This document shows positions 1-9,336 of a stretch of 22,500 bases of DNA, in pieces; positions within the stretch are counted from its first letter, which is position 1, and every line of letters begins with the position of its first letter. Origin of the DNA: Chrysomallon squamiferum. Lineage: Eukaryota; Mollusca; Gastropoda; Neomphalida; Peltospiridae. The notes below the pieces were generated by a model. The model worked only from the letters and a program-made list of their open reading frames with translations. It was not told the origin of the DNA and did not search any database. Both the position numbers and the translations under genes were made by a program. Location: contig CM022665.1 in NCBI GenBank assembly GCA_012295275.1, positions 43,548,652 through 43,571,151 of the forward strand. Reading direction: 5' to 3'.

Positions 1-190
1 AGGGCTTGGTAGTGAGTAACTGTACACAGGTACTGGAATGTGACATTTGAAAAGATAACACATCTGGGACCAGTTGTTGGAGTTAAGTCTCTTGACTTGT
101 TTCATACAAAATGTACTGGATCTCTGAATCTAGCTCCCCTGTCTGTGTGACCGTGTGTGTTTGTGTGTGTGTGATTTCCCGTTCCAACTA
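1..190. other. Unique flank with short TG run
   Basis: This is non-repetitive sequence apart from a short imperfect TG run at about 153-173. I see no open frame or motif that supports a gene. Confidence 0.6.
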
Positions 191-217
191 GATAATAATA
201 ATAATGATAATGATGAA

Positions 218-259
<42 letters not shown>

Positions 260-274
260 TAATAAATAATAATA

Positions 275-317
<43 letters not shown>
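191..317. repeat. (AAT)n trinucleotide array
   Basis: Nearly uninterrupted AAT units run for about 125 bp, with a few GAT and AAAT interruptions. The minus-strand reading (poly-Tyr/poly-Leu) is an artefact of the triplet repeat. Confidence 0.95.
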
Positions 318-589
318 TTTAAAGATTACTTGTTTTTGACTTTTATTTGTTGATTTAATACATTTTGTTCTTGTGTTCTGAATTATAACAAACTGAAGAT
401 TTAGATAATGACAAATGTATATCATAACTCTACATAAAATAAAAAAAAAAAAAAATAATAATAATAATAACAATACTACTACTACTACTACTACTACTAC
501 TAATACTACTACTACTAATAATAATAATTATTATTATAATGATAATGATGATAATAATAATAATAAAATGATAGTAATAATAATAATTA
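318..589. repeat. Compound A-run / TAA / ACT / AAT microsatellite
   Basis: About 120 bp of unique AT-rich DNA leads into a 15-A run (441-455). It is followed by (TAA)n, a clean (ACT)n block at about 475-520, and then mixed AAT/ATT/GAT units. The stepwise change of motif suggests successive expansions of neighbouring triplets. The poly-Asn and poly-Thr open frames are not credible proteins. Confidence 0.9.
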
Positions 590-898
590 CAGAAAAAGCC
601 AGCAAACTATATCTTAAGCTTTAACCTTTTCACCTGCGTGGTATATATATAATATATCTAATGGACAGTGTGTGTTATATCTGTGTGTGGGGAAAGTTGT
701 TACTTCACAGATAAGAGTTAACACAATGTTATCAGTGTCAGTACATAATGCCTGTCTGTGTATATCACCTGTTTCACTCATCCATTTGCCTAGAGAGTGT
801 CTTGTAAACAACATCGCTTGTGTCAAAAACCTACAGTGGCTGAGTCGAGGGTGTCTCCAAAGCGTTTGTGGTGATGAAGAGAATGTAATAGATATTTC
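590..898. other. Unique segment, no gene recognised
   Basis: This mixed-composition segment lies between microsatellites. An 85-residue open frame on the plus strand (from 672) has no family I recognise and ends in poly-Phe from the adjoining T run, so I do not call it. Motif-level matches include AGATAAG (GATA type) near 708 and TGTAAACA (forkhead type) at 803-810. Isolated sites like these are expected by chance. Confidence 0.5.
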
Positions 899-917
899 TT
901 TTTTTTTTTTTTTTTTT
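899..917. repeat. Poly-T tract
   Basis: A run of 19 T. It could be a homopolymer expansion or the tail of a minus-strand retroposon. No target-site duplication was seen. Confidence 0.85.
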
Positions 918-1149
918 AATGACATCTGAAGAGTTTTATATGTTATTCTTTATTAGAAGATAATAATGTCATGAAAAAGTAATTTTACTGTAATAATAAT
1001 TCATTAGATGTTGATGATGTGATTTTTATATTGGAAAGTATCTGAAAGGAGACTGATTTTTGCTTCAAGATGTGATTTTCTTCATGATCAGTATTCAGTG
1101 ATCTTTCTTATGAATTTTACCGTATCACAAATTCACTATGATATACTAG
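918..1149. other. Unique AT-rich spacer
   Basis: AT-rich single-copy-looking DNA with no long open frame and no recognisable element. Confidence 0.5.
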
Positions 1150-1563
1150 TCATGTGTCTAGGACTTTCATGGGAAATTCCCTAACCTGTGTACTGTGGAG
1201 AATGGTCAAATCATCAGGCAAAACATTTTTTTTTTTGACGAATAACAAAACGATAACCCAGAGCTCTTGACCACTGGTCCACCACCTGTCCATCTGGATT
1301 GAGACCCGTCCTGCCACCATTCCTGACCACCCCAGGGACGTCAGAATGACCGCGGTGGGCTGAGGGAGGTGTACTTGTCGTGTTCTGGCTGTTAAACTTG
1401 TTAATGAAATGTTGCTCAATCCTGCAGCCTCCAGTGACTTTTTCTGTGTCTCTTTTAACGAGGCAGCAATTCCCCAGACTCTTGTTAATGCCTGGTTTTT
1501 ACTTTTAGTGATGTCATCGTAGTTTGTCTTCTCTGGTTTGAAAATTTCTTGATTAATTTTCAC
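1150..1563 (-). other. Gene-like island: possible exon or TE coding remnant
   Basis: This island is richer in G, C and CpG than its surroundings. On the minus strand two frames stay open together. One runs 137 residues from an ATG at 1563. The other is open from 1498 to a stop at 1214-1216 (94 residues, no ATG). The second frame looks more protein-like, with mixed composition and the stretch GLNPDGQVVDQWSRALGYRF. I recognise no family in either frame. No good acceptor precedes the second frame, since the DNA upstream of 1498 on the minus strand is A-rich rather than pyrimidine-rich. A (T)n run near 1228-1238 reads as poly-Lys at its 3' end, which suggests a decayed copy. It may be an unrecognised exon, a transposon fragment, or a chance open stretch in GC-richer DNA. 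Confidence 0.3.
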
Positions 1564-1786
1564 GTTTTTTGATAATTTTCACCTACAGTCTTTAAAGTGT
1601 GTTTTTTTTTTGTTTTTTTTGTCTAGTAAAGGGATTTTTTTTATAAGCTTTGTTCTGAAAAACAAGATGGCATTATATCTAGGCTTTTTGATGTATCAGT
1701 TTTGTAGGGTAATGGTTGGAATGGGAAAAAAGATGAATATGGTTGAACAGGGATCAGTTGTAAATTGATCATGCATTAAATGAATA
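1564..1786. other. Unique AT-rich spacer with T runs
   Basis: Several T runs of 8-9 (about 1602-1640) sit in otherwise unremarkable AT-rich DNA. No gene or element is recognisable. Confidence 0.5.
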
Positions 1787-1827
1787 TTTTATTATTATTG
1801 TTATTGTTATTATTATTATTATTATTT
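1787..1827. repeat. (ATT)n array
   Basis: About 40 bp of ATT with GTT interruptions. Confidence 0.85.
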
Positions 1828-2108
1828 GGATTTTTTTTTATTAATAGCTTAATTTCATCCAAACTGGTTGTTGCTGATTTTGTTAATATGTTGAAATTAT
1901 TTTTCAACTTATGGTAAGGTGTAAATTAAAGAATCTTTTTGCTGTTTGTTATGAATAATGGCCTCAAGTATTTTATATATATAGTTTGCACCTGTTGAAC
2001 ATTAATATTATAATTAGAATCTTCAAACTGCATGAAAAATAATCCTATAAAAAGAATCAACTTTATCAAAATCGATCCTTTATAAAGTAACATAAATAAC
2101 ATGCTTTT
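1828..2108. other. Unique AT-rich spacer
   Basis: No repeat unit, gene or RNA was recognised. Confidence 0.5.
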
Positions 2109-2212
2109 AAAAAAAAAAAAAAAAAATTAAAAAAAAACATACTGCACCAAAAGCACACATCATAAACAACAAGTTTTCATTCAAGGATTGGTGTGTTTTT
2201 TTTTTTTTTTTT
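2109..2212. repeat. Poly-A and poly-T pair in inverted arrangement
   Basis: An A run (about 2109-2126, continued by a second A run) and a T run (2196-2212) flank about 60-70 bp. In either transcript the two could pair as a simple stem. More likely they are two independent homopolymer expansions. Confidence 0.6.
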
Positions 2213-2414
2213 GTTTGCTCATCTGCTGGATATCCCAGTGACAAGTTGTTTGCATTGTCAATCTGTTGTGAATATTACAAATGTGGTGTTTTGGCATTCT
2301 GCAACACAATATCCCTGTTATAAATATATCAACTGTCTTCGGCAGAGCTGGGGTCTCAGACAGCACTGGAAACTCTCAGCAATGGTTTGACAATGGGTCA
2401 GAAAATGAATGAAA

Positions 2415-2416
<2 letters not shown>
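2213..2416. other. Unique segment before a long poly-A
   Basis: Mixed-composition DNA ends in an AATAAA hexamer (about 2413-2418) directly at a long A run. That order would fit a retroposon or processed copy, but I recognise no coding content and see no matching target-site duplications. Confidence 0.4.

Positions 2417-2449
<33 letters not shown>
2417..2449. repeat. Poly-A tract (33 A)
   Basis: An uninterrupted run of 33 A, the longest homopolymer in the window. It may be a retroposon 3' tail or a pure homopolymer expansion. The length is also a point where an assembly may be inaccurate. Confidence 0.9.
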
Positions 2450-2452
<3 letters not shown>

Positions 2453-2905
2453 ATGTATTATGAAATTGCCAGACATCTGAAGACAATCACAGCCATTATT
2501 CCTTGCTATAGGATCTCCTTTCCAGCTTATATATTTTCTTTTCTGTTTTAGGTTTTTTCTATAGGCCAGAAAAAAAAGTCTTGTTTATTTATTTCCATAG
2601 ATTGTTTCCATGTGCTTCAAAATGCTGACACGTTAGTCTGTGTTTGTACGTTTAATACTATGGTGCACACACAGATTTAATAACCAGTGAGGGGAAAAAA
2701 ATAAAAAAATAAAATAAAATAAAAATAAAATGATGACAACTTCATTTATGTGGCTTCATTGTTTGGATTTGAGTTTATTTTATCAGCTGATTTTCTGAGT
2801 AAATAAAAACACAACTGACCTTATGAAATGTGTGTATATACGGTGTCCTATAGTTTGTTAGAAAGAGGAATGTGTTATTGTTCCTAGAATTTGTGATAGT
2901 ATTAA
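2450..2905. other. Unique AT-rich segment with AAAAT-type tract
   Basis: This is unique DNA apart from an A-rich tract of AAAAT and AAAAAT units at about 2695-2732. No gene was recognised. Confidence 0.55.
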
Positions 2906-3120
2906 CTTCATCTTCTTCTTTTCCTTCTTCTTCTTCTTATTATTATTATATGTATTATTACTATTATTTTTATTATTATTACAATATTATTATTATTATT
3001 ACTATTATTATTATTATATATATTATTACTATTATTATTATATATATTATTACTATTATTACTATTATTATTATAATATTATTATTATTATTATTATTAC
3101 TATTATTATTATTATTAATT
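2906..3120. repeat. (TTC)n followed by (ATT)n with TATATA interruptions
   Basis: TTC units (about 2908-2937) change into ATT units that continue to 3118. Short TATATA inserts recur at near-regular spacing inside the ATT stretch (about 3015-3050). Confidence 0.9.
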
Positions 3121-3350
3121 GTCATCACTGTAACATATTTATACTCTTAGGAAAAAGGGTATGGTAATATCTTGTATTGCCTTATTAATATTGCTGTTGT
3201 TGTTATTACAACATTATTATTAATGTTATTGTTATTATTATTATTGTCATTAATTGTTATTACTGTAATATTTATACTCTTAGGAGTATAGTGCTATTTT
3301 TTGTATTACCTTACCAATATTGCTATTGTTGTTATTATTACATTATTAAT
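3117..3350. repeat. Diverged 135-bp tandem duplication
   Basis: Copy 1 starts at about 3117 and copy 2 at about 3252. Both open with AATTGT and an ACTGTAA stretch. Both then carry TTTATACTCTTAGGA, a TTGTATT(A/G)CCTTA block and an ATATTGCT(G/A)TTGTTGTTATTA block in the same order. The ATT-rich borders probably promoted the duplication. Confidence 0.8.
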
Positions 3351-3694
3351 AATTATTATTATTATTATTAATTATTATTATTATTATTATTATTATTAAA
3401 TTGTTGATACTATTGTCATAGCTGTTGTTAGTAATAATAATGGTAAGTATAATTATGGAAATAGTAACATTGTTGTTATTGTTATTATTATTAGTACAGT
3501 ATTATTATTATACTTCAGCATCTATTACTATTACTGCTCTGTTATTATTTTTACTATTACTGTTACTAAAGCTATTACATTATTATTATTATTTCTATCA
3601 TCTCTGCTATTATTACAACTACTACTTCTTACTATTATTATTACTACTACTACTACTACTACTACTACAACTTCTACTATACTATTATCATTAT

Positions 3695-3725
<31 letters not shown>

Positions 3726-3965
3726 TCTATCACCACAGCTGTTATTACTACTACTACTACTACTACTACTACCACTACTACTACTTCTTATTATTATTAT
3801 TACTATTATGATTACTATTACTTCTGTTACTACTACAACTACTTCTACATTATTATGATTATTATATTATTATTATTATTATTATTATTGCTACTACTAC
3901 TTTGTTACTATCATTACTATTATTAATAATATTACTACTACTACTACAGCACCTACTATTCCCAC
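3345..3965. repeat. Long degenerate ATT/ACT/TTC triplet array
   Basis: About 600 bp consist almost wholly of three-base units (ATT, ACT, TTC, GTT). They keep triplet phase over long distances, which leaves poly-Leu/poly-Tyr frames open. The composition fits repeat expansion followed by point mutation, not selection on protein. Confidence 0.9.
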
Positions 3966-4355
3966 TCCTTCTTTTTACATTTTATTTTCAAAGTCTTTAT
4001 AGATACACTACATCCCCGTTGTTGGGATAAACTCACTAATCATATTGCAGATATAGCATACGGAGATATAATCCACACGCATTCATCAGCTAAGACCCGT
4101 ACCTCACAGACTTGCTGCCATGTCACTGCTTTGCATTCACTTTGACAACAAAGCCACAATCCCCTCAACTCGAATCAAGACGATTGCTTTCAAAAGCAGG
4201 ATGTACGAGTTACCGAGAATCGGACGAATATTGCTGTTAATTGTAATAAATTTATCTCCGCAAACAGGAGATTTGCATAATGTTTACCCCGCGTGGATAG
4301 ATAAGATTTTGCCGTCATCGTTGTAGATGTTGATGTCGCTAATGTCGCCAGCCTG
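3966..4355. other. Unique CpG-containing island, candidate cis-regulatory element
   Basis: This stretch contrasts sharply with the ATT array to its left and the (CT)n array to its right. It is non-repetitive and holds many CpG dinucleotides. Visible motifs lie close together: TTAATTG (about 4237-4243, homeodomain type), TTATCT (4252-4257, GATA on minus), ATTTGCAT (4271-4278, a perfect POU octamer), TGTTTAC (4281-4287, forkhead type) and AGATAAG (4299-4305, GATA). A 68-residue plus-strand frame (4120-4326) crosses it but has no recognised family. A conserved enhancer or a small unknown exon are both possible; no experiment supports either. Confidence 0.35.
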
Positions 4356-4428
4356 GTGATTTATAGGTTTTTTTTTTTGTTATTTTGTTTACCACTGAAT
4401 TTCCTTAAAAGGGATTTGATTTTCTTCT

Positions 4429-4431
<3 letters not shown>

Positions 4432-4522
<91 letters not shown>
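4432..4522. repeat. Perfect (CT)n array, 91 bp
   Basis: An uninterrupted CT repeat of about 45 units. Homopurine-homopyrimidine mirror tracts of this kind can form triplex (H-DNA). The (GA)n array at 12.95 kb is nearly the same length and in opposite orientation. Confidence 0.97.
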
Positions 4523-4526
<4 letters not shown>

Positions 4527-5114
4527 ACTGATTTATTCAGTCTGTCATAATCTTTTTTTTTTTTATGTTTTGATAGATAAAAAGATATTAGTTATAAATT
4601 TTCATTTATGTGGAGTGTGTGGTTTGTTTTGTTTGTGTTGTTTCTGGGTTTTTTTTGTTTTTTTTTGTAATGAATGATTGAATCTTGTTTTAGAAAATTT
4701 AAATTTGTGAGAGGTTTTTGTCGTGATGGTTACTTTTGGATAATGGATTGATTAATTCTTGTTTTTTATTATTTTTTTTAGTAAAAAATCGTTAAGGTAA
4801 AATGGTTGTTTAATGATTATGTGTCACTGAGGGAAAATGTTTTTACACATGACTCACATTAGTTATCAAGATCAGATACTTTTAATATGTATGGTTCTGT
4901 GCTCAGGACATTTTGTAAACACATTATGTTTAGTAAAGCAGTTCGGAGACGTAGTTAGAATGGGGAAATAGATAATTTAGGTGTACTGGTGAAGATTAAT
5001 GTTCTGTTTTTGGTCACTGGTGCTTTGTTTTCTTAGCAGTCAGATATATATATATATCTGAAAAATTAATGAATAAATGAAAATGTGTAGATGTATGTGA
5101 AGCTTCTGTATGTT

Positions 5115-5116
<2 letters not shown>
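4523..5116. other. Unique T-rich spacer with a 20-bp AT palindrome
   Basis: AT-rich DNA with several T runs and no gene. At 5041-5060 there is a perfect palindrome, CAGATATATATATATATCTG, able to form a short cruciform. Confidence 0.6.
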
Positions 5117-5150
<34 letters not shown>

Positions 5151-5210
5151 TTTGTATGTATCTATTTATATATATAGATACATGCATGCTTACATACATA
5201 CATACATACA

Positions 5211-5257
<47 letters not shown>

Positions 5258-5286
5258 CTGTATATATATATATATATATATATATA
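5117..5286. repeat. Compound (TG)n / (TACA)n / (TG)n / (TA)n microsatellite
   Basis: The order is TG (5117-5148), a TATA/GATA interval, TACA units (5191-5214), TG (5215-5255) and TA (5260-5286). Alternating purine-pyrimidine sequence over nearly the whole block is a classic Z-DNA and cruciform candidate. Confidence 0.95.
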
Positions 5287-5789
5287 CATTAAAATCATCA
5301 GGTAAAAACAGTATTGTGGTTAAAAAAATGCAGATCACATGTAACACAAAAGACCTTTTCTTTCATAATGGAACCATTGTGGTCAATTTACCAGAGGCAA
5401 CTGTGTTTTTGTTTTATTTTGTTAGTATTAATCCTAACAGCCCAGATCTGCAGATTATTATTACTAACAACAACCATAAATGAATGAATAAATGAACTGA
5501 TTGTATCTCTCTGCTACTGGAATGTATGAATATATATATATCTCCACAATAGCACCCTTGTATTTCACACAACAACGACCCTAAACTTTGAAAGATGTCG
5601 GCCATCTTGTTTTTCTTGGCACCGCACCAGCCATTGTGGAAAAAAATGGAGAGGTCTCCCAGTCCCCCTGTTTTTTCTCTGTCACAGTTTCCGGATAGCT
5701 GCACTTTCTGCTCTCTGCGGAATTCTGCGGAGGCTGGCCAAGTAGTAGCAGGTGTTTTGTGTGTTATTCCTCCCCTTACCTGGGCGCAT
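5287..5789. other. Unique segment with a palindromic YY1-like site
   Basis: The right half (about 5570-5780) is richer in G and C. At 5592-5608 the sequence AAGATGTCGGCCATCTT forms inverted 6-bp arms around 5 bp, and its right half fits the YY1 core (CAAGATGGC on the minus strand). A 68-residue frame from an ATG at 5595 shows no known domain. It could be a promoter fragment, a MITE end or neutral sequence. Confidence 0.4.
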
Positions 5790-6930
5790 TGTTTAAATTA
5801 ACTCCATGTAGACGTTGTGTTAAAATTAACTGTGTATAGACGTTTTATTTATATTGACTGTGTATAGACGTTTTATTAAAATTGACTGTATATAGACGTT
5901 TTATTAAAATTGACTGTATATAGACGTTTTATTAAAATTAACTGTATATAGAGTTTTATTTATTTTAACTGTATATAGACCATTTATTTATATTTACCGT
6001 GTATAGATGTTTTATTAAAATTAACTGTATATGACATTATATTGGTATTGACTGTATATAGAGTTTTATTTATATTGACTGTATATAGACGTTTTATTTA
6101 TATTTACTGTGTATAGGTGTTTTATTAAAATTAACTGTATATAGACGTTTTATTTATATTGACTGTATATAGATGTTTTATTAAAATTAAATGTGTATGG
6201 ATGTTTTATTACAATTAACTGTGTATAGATGTTTTATTAAAATTAACTGTGTATAGATGTTTTATTTATATTGACTGTATATAGACGTTTTATTAAAATT
6301 AACTGTATATAGATATTTTATTTATTTTAACTATAGATGTTTTATTTGTATTAATTGTATAGAGACGTTTTATTTAAATTAACTATATTTATAGACACTT
6401 TAGTTATATAATTTATATCTGGAACATTTAAATTAACTTTCTATAGACATTTTATTCATGCTAACTGTATTTACACATTATATTTATATTAACTAAATAC
6501 AGATAATTTATTCATATTAAGTATATATAAATATTTTATTTATATTAACTCTATATAAACATTTTATTTAAATTATCCATATATAGACATATTATTTAAA
6601 TTAAGTTTATATATAGATATTTTATTTAAATGAAGTCTTAAAAGGATATTTTATTTAAATGGTCTTAAAAGGATATAAAGTTTATTAAAATTATATCTAA
6701 TGAGAATATTTAAATAAACTCTGGTTGGACATATTTGAATTAATTCTGTATGGATATTTTATTTAAATGAACTGTTAAAGAGATTATATTATTTAAATTC
6801 ACTGAAGATAGCTTAATGGACTCAAAATTAAGAGTGGACTTGCTATTTAAAATTCTGATAGATGTTCTGTCTGTTAAAGAACATTTTATTTCATTTAACT
6901 CTGGATTGAAATATTATTTAGATTAATCCT
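5790..6930. repeat. 28-bp AT-rich minisatellite, about 35-40 units
   Basis: The unit has the order TTTTAT, T(A/T)AAATT or TTATATT, (A/G)ACTGTATATAG, ACG, and repeats every 28 bp. Two subtypes, one with TTAAAATT and one with TTTATATT, are interleaved. Units from about 5820 to 6310 differ at few positions. From about 6370 rightwards they become progressively divergent and vary in length. The period is not a multiple of three and stops are frequent, so it is not coding. The left edge next to unique DNA is abrupt. Confidence 0.93.
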
Positions 6931-7456
6931 TATTTTGGTGACATTTTTCCATACAGCAATTTTTTAAAAACAAATAAATAATGTGATATTATTTAGCTGG
7001 ATATATAAGTTATTTTGTTTGTTTTGAGATAAAGGATCACAGTTTATTAAAAAAAATCTAAACAAAAAAAAAACAACAACAAGAACAACAACAACAAGAA
7101 CAGTTGGCTTTTGGGTGTCATTCAAAGAACAGTTAAAGTTATTTAATAGTTTGATAATAAATTATTATGGACTGAAAATTAAAGATAACTTGCTATTTAA
7201 ATTCCTTTTTTTATCTGTTCAACCTATTTTCAGTTCTCTGAATTAAATATTATTTAAATTCAGACACAATTACAAACACATTTTCACACACAATGATTTT
7301 TACAAAACATATAAATAAGAGATCCATTTCCACACAGATAATCAGTTTGTTTGTTTGTTGAATGATACCCCAGCACAACCCACACCCACACACAAACACA
7401 CACACACACAACAACAACAACAAAAACACAAACACACCTTTTGGGTGTCATTCAAA
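6785..7456. repeat. Diverged tandem duplication of about 330-350 bp
   Basis: Landmarks recur in the same order. ATGGACT(C/G)AAAATTAA is at about 6816 and 7167. CTTGCTATTTAAA follows in both. A GAA(A/T)TATTATTTA block comes next, then an AAATAAATAA-like A-rich block, a TTTGTTTGTT block and a CAACAA block. The 19-mer CTTTTGGGTGTCATTCAAA is exact at 7108-7126 and 7438-7456. A third partial copy may begin at 7457. The left copy merges with the decayed end of the 28-bp minisatellite. Confidence 0.8.
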
Positions 7457-7620
7457 CACACCATTTAAACATAATAAATTATTATACACAGAGATATACA
7501 CATTGAGATGGACACACAAACAAACACAAACACACACACAGAGGTACAAACACACACATCCACAGACACCCACACACACACATGGACAAATACACACACC
7601 CACACACCAACCCACAAACA

Positions 7621-7655
<35 letters not shown>

Positions 7656-7676
7656 ACACAAAGAGACACACACACG
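7367..7676. repeat. CA-rich array with (CA)n core
   Basis: About 300 bp of imperfect CA/CCA/CAA/ACAG units, with the cleanest CA run at about 7629-7652. The His/Thr- or Cys/Val-rich open frames in both directions are artefacts. Confidence 0.93.
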
Positions 7677-8006
7677 TATTATTAAACATTCACTCATTTC
7701 TTTCATTCCTCCTCAACAGCTTAAAACCATGAAGCACCCTTGACCAGAAACTTTCCCACCAGTATCCACTGGACAGAGTCTCAGTCTGAGTTCTGAGTCC
7801 ACTAATCTGTCCAGCTGAACGTCCTCATGTTACTCCTTGTTTGTTGTCAACGGAAACCTGCATTAAACTGTGATGCATATCGGTCAGTTTCTATAGCGAT
7901 CCTCGCCAGACACCTATTTCACATTTCAACACTCGTCTGTTTACTTCAGACTCTTTTTGTCTCATTTATCTTCTGTTTCTTCCCATCATCATGATTATCT
8001 CTTCAT
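7677..8006. other. Unique island
   Basis: Mixed-composition DNA with a few CpGs and no family recognised in any frame. A GATGCATATCGGTCAG-type stretch near 7872-7888 and two AGTCT/TCTGAG patches near 7775-7800 are the only local features. It may be single-copy DNA. Confidence 0.4.
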
Positions 8007-8051
8007 CCCACAGCAATTGTTCCTTTTTACCCACAGCAATTGTTCCTTTTT
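8007..8051. repeat. Perfect 22-bp duplication, period 23
   Basis: A block of CCCACAGCAATTG followed by TTCCTTTTT is present at 8007-8028 and again at 8030-8051 without mismatch, so the duplication is recent. It lies just before a pyrimidine-rich tract. Confidence 0.95.
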
Positions 8052-8322
8052 TTCCCCCTCCCTCCTCCTCACGCACACAACACACAAACTGCTGTTGTCC
8101 ATTTGTTGCCTTGAGCCATGTTTCCATCACAAAAAAACTTTTTAGAAAAAAAAAATTTCAAGTGCTATATGCTTTTTTTTTTCTTTTTTCTTTTTCTTTT
8201 TTCCCAGACTTTAATGGAGCGAATCATTGTCCATGATGGTTACTCTTGTCATCATCCACTCTTCTTTGTCCACGTCACCTTCGTTTATGTTTTATATGAT
8301 ACCTCCTCCATAAAAGAAGGTG
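8052..8322. other. Pyrimidine-rich then unique segment
   Basis: Pyrimidine tracts (8046-8072 and about 8171-8205) flank short unique DNA. No gene was recognised. Confidence 0.5.
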
Positions 8323-8337
8323 ATTAAGGGAGATTAC
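8323..8337 (+). repeat. TAAGGGAGATTA motif, possible element end
   Basis: TAAGGGAGATTA here recurs in reverse complement at 16342-16353. From memory, AAGGGAGATAACT-like strings are common in mollusc genomic DNA. The local sequence shows no further extension of similarity, so this may be chance. Confidence 0.25.
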
Positions 8338-8720
8338 TACCGTCTTTTCTTCCATTTTTTTTTTTATTTATTTCAGTGCTCCAGGTTGGTCTGACCCCAT
8401 GTGAAGTCATCCGTATGATTCTTATATATATTTTTTATTTTTTTTTATTTGGAAATGTTTTTGTTGAGAAGAAGTGTAATGGTAGTAACTGTAATTATAT
8501 TTGTCACAAAAACCAGGCAGGGGACGACAAGCCATAATTGCTTGTGTTGGAACCCAATCTGAAGAAAGAGAATAATGTCTGTTATAATGTGTGGCTGAGA
8601 GAATAATGCGAGTTTGTAGGTGGTGAAGAATACCACTGAATGCGTTTTTTGTCGTGTGGTGGGAGAAAGGATGTTGGTGAAAGTTGATTGTTATTTATTT
8701 ATTTAAATAAGTTCATAAAT
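8338..8720. other. Unique AT-rich spacer
   Basis: No gene, RNA or repeat unit was recognised apart from short T runs. Confidence 0.5.
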
Positions 8721-8755
8721 CTTTTTAAAAAAAAAAATTTTTTTTTTTTTAAAAG
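8721..8755. repeat. A11-T13 near-perfect palindrome
   Basis: CTTTTT then 11 A, then 13 T, then AAAAG gives inverted arms of about 17 bp with no spacer. It can extrude as a cruciform, and such A/T tracts resist nucleosomes. Confidence 0.9.
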
Positions 8756-9016
8756 TGTGTAAATAATGTGAATAATAAAAAGAACACTGGCAGTGATAGT
8801 AATAATAGTAATAGAAATAATAATAAATAATAACTAATAGTAGTAGTAGTAGTAGTAGTAGTAATAATAGTAACAATAATAATAATATGAAAATAAATAT
8901 GAATAATAATAATAATTAAAATAAATATGAATAATAATAAAGGATGATGATAATAATAATAATAAATAATCATAAATAATAGTTATAGTGGTAGTAGTAG
9001 TAGTAATAATAATGAA
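8756..9016. repeat. (AAT)n with (AGT)n blocks
   Basis: Triplet array with an AGT block at about 8837-8860 and another near 8990-9005. An AATAAATATGAATAATAATAA-type segment is repeated at about 8890-8940. Confidence 0.9.
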
Positions 9017-9051
9017 ATATAAAAATGTTGTCAAAGATTAAATTATTTGCT

Positions 9052-9336
9052 CATTCATTCATTCATTCATTCATTTATTCATTTGGTTACATAATCATCA
9101 TTCATCCCATTAAAAAACAATATAAAAGAATGTTCAGGTTGTGTTAACTGAACAGACATTCATTCATTTGTTCATTCATTCATTCTTTCATTTATTCATT
9201 CATTCATTCTGTTTATGATTTGCACCTAATAATCATCAATTTACTAATGTATCCTCTAACAATATTTCTTAATTCATTAATTCATTCATTTATTCTTCAT
9301 TCATTCATTCATTCATTCATTCATTCATTCATTCAA
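9052..9336. repeat. (ATTC)n tetranucleotide arrays in three blocks
   Basis: ATTC/TTCA units occur at about 9052-9080, 9160-9210 and 9275-9336, separated by unique-looking spacers. The two right-hand spacers are themselves related. Confidence 0.92.

Noticed and set aside
102-473. Tyr/Leu-rich open frame at the left end
   Set aside because: A direct translation of the (AAT)n arrays on the minus strand.
2213-2449. Processed retrogene ending in a 33-A tail
   Set aside because: AATAAA plus poly-A is suggestive, but no coding content and no target-site duplication were found.
3425-3811. 128-residue Leu/Tyr-rich open frame
   Set aside because: Triplet-phased ATT/ACT/TTC repeats give an open frame without selection, and no membrane-protein pattern other than the repeat is visible.
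5790-6930. CRISPR or iteron-type origin
   Set aside because: There is no spacer structure, no replication gene nearby and no bacterial context. The 28-bp period is a plain tandem repeat.
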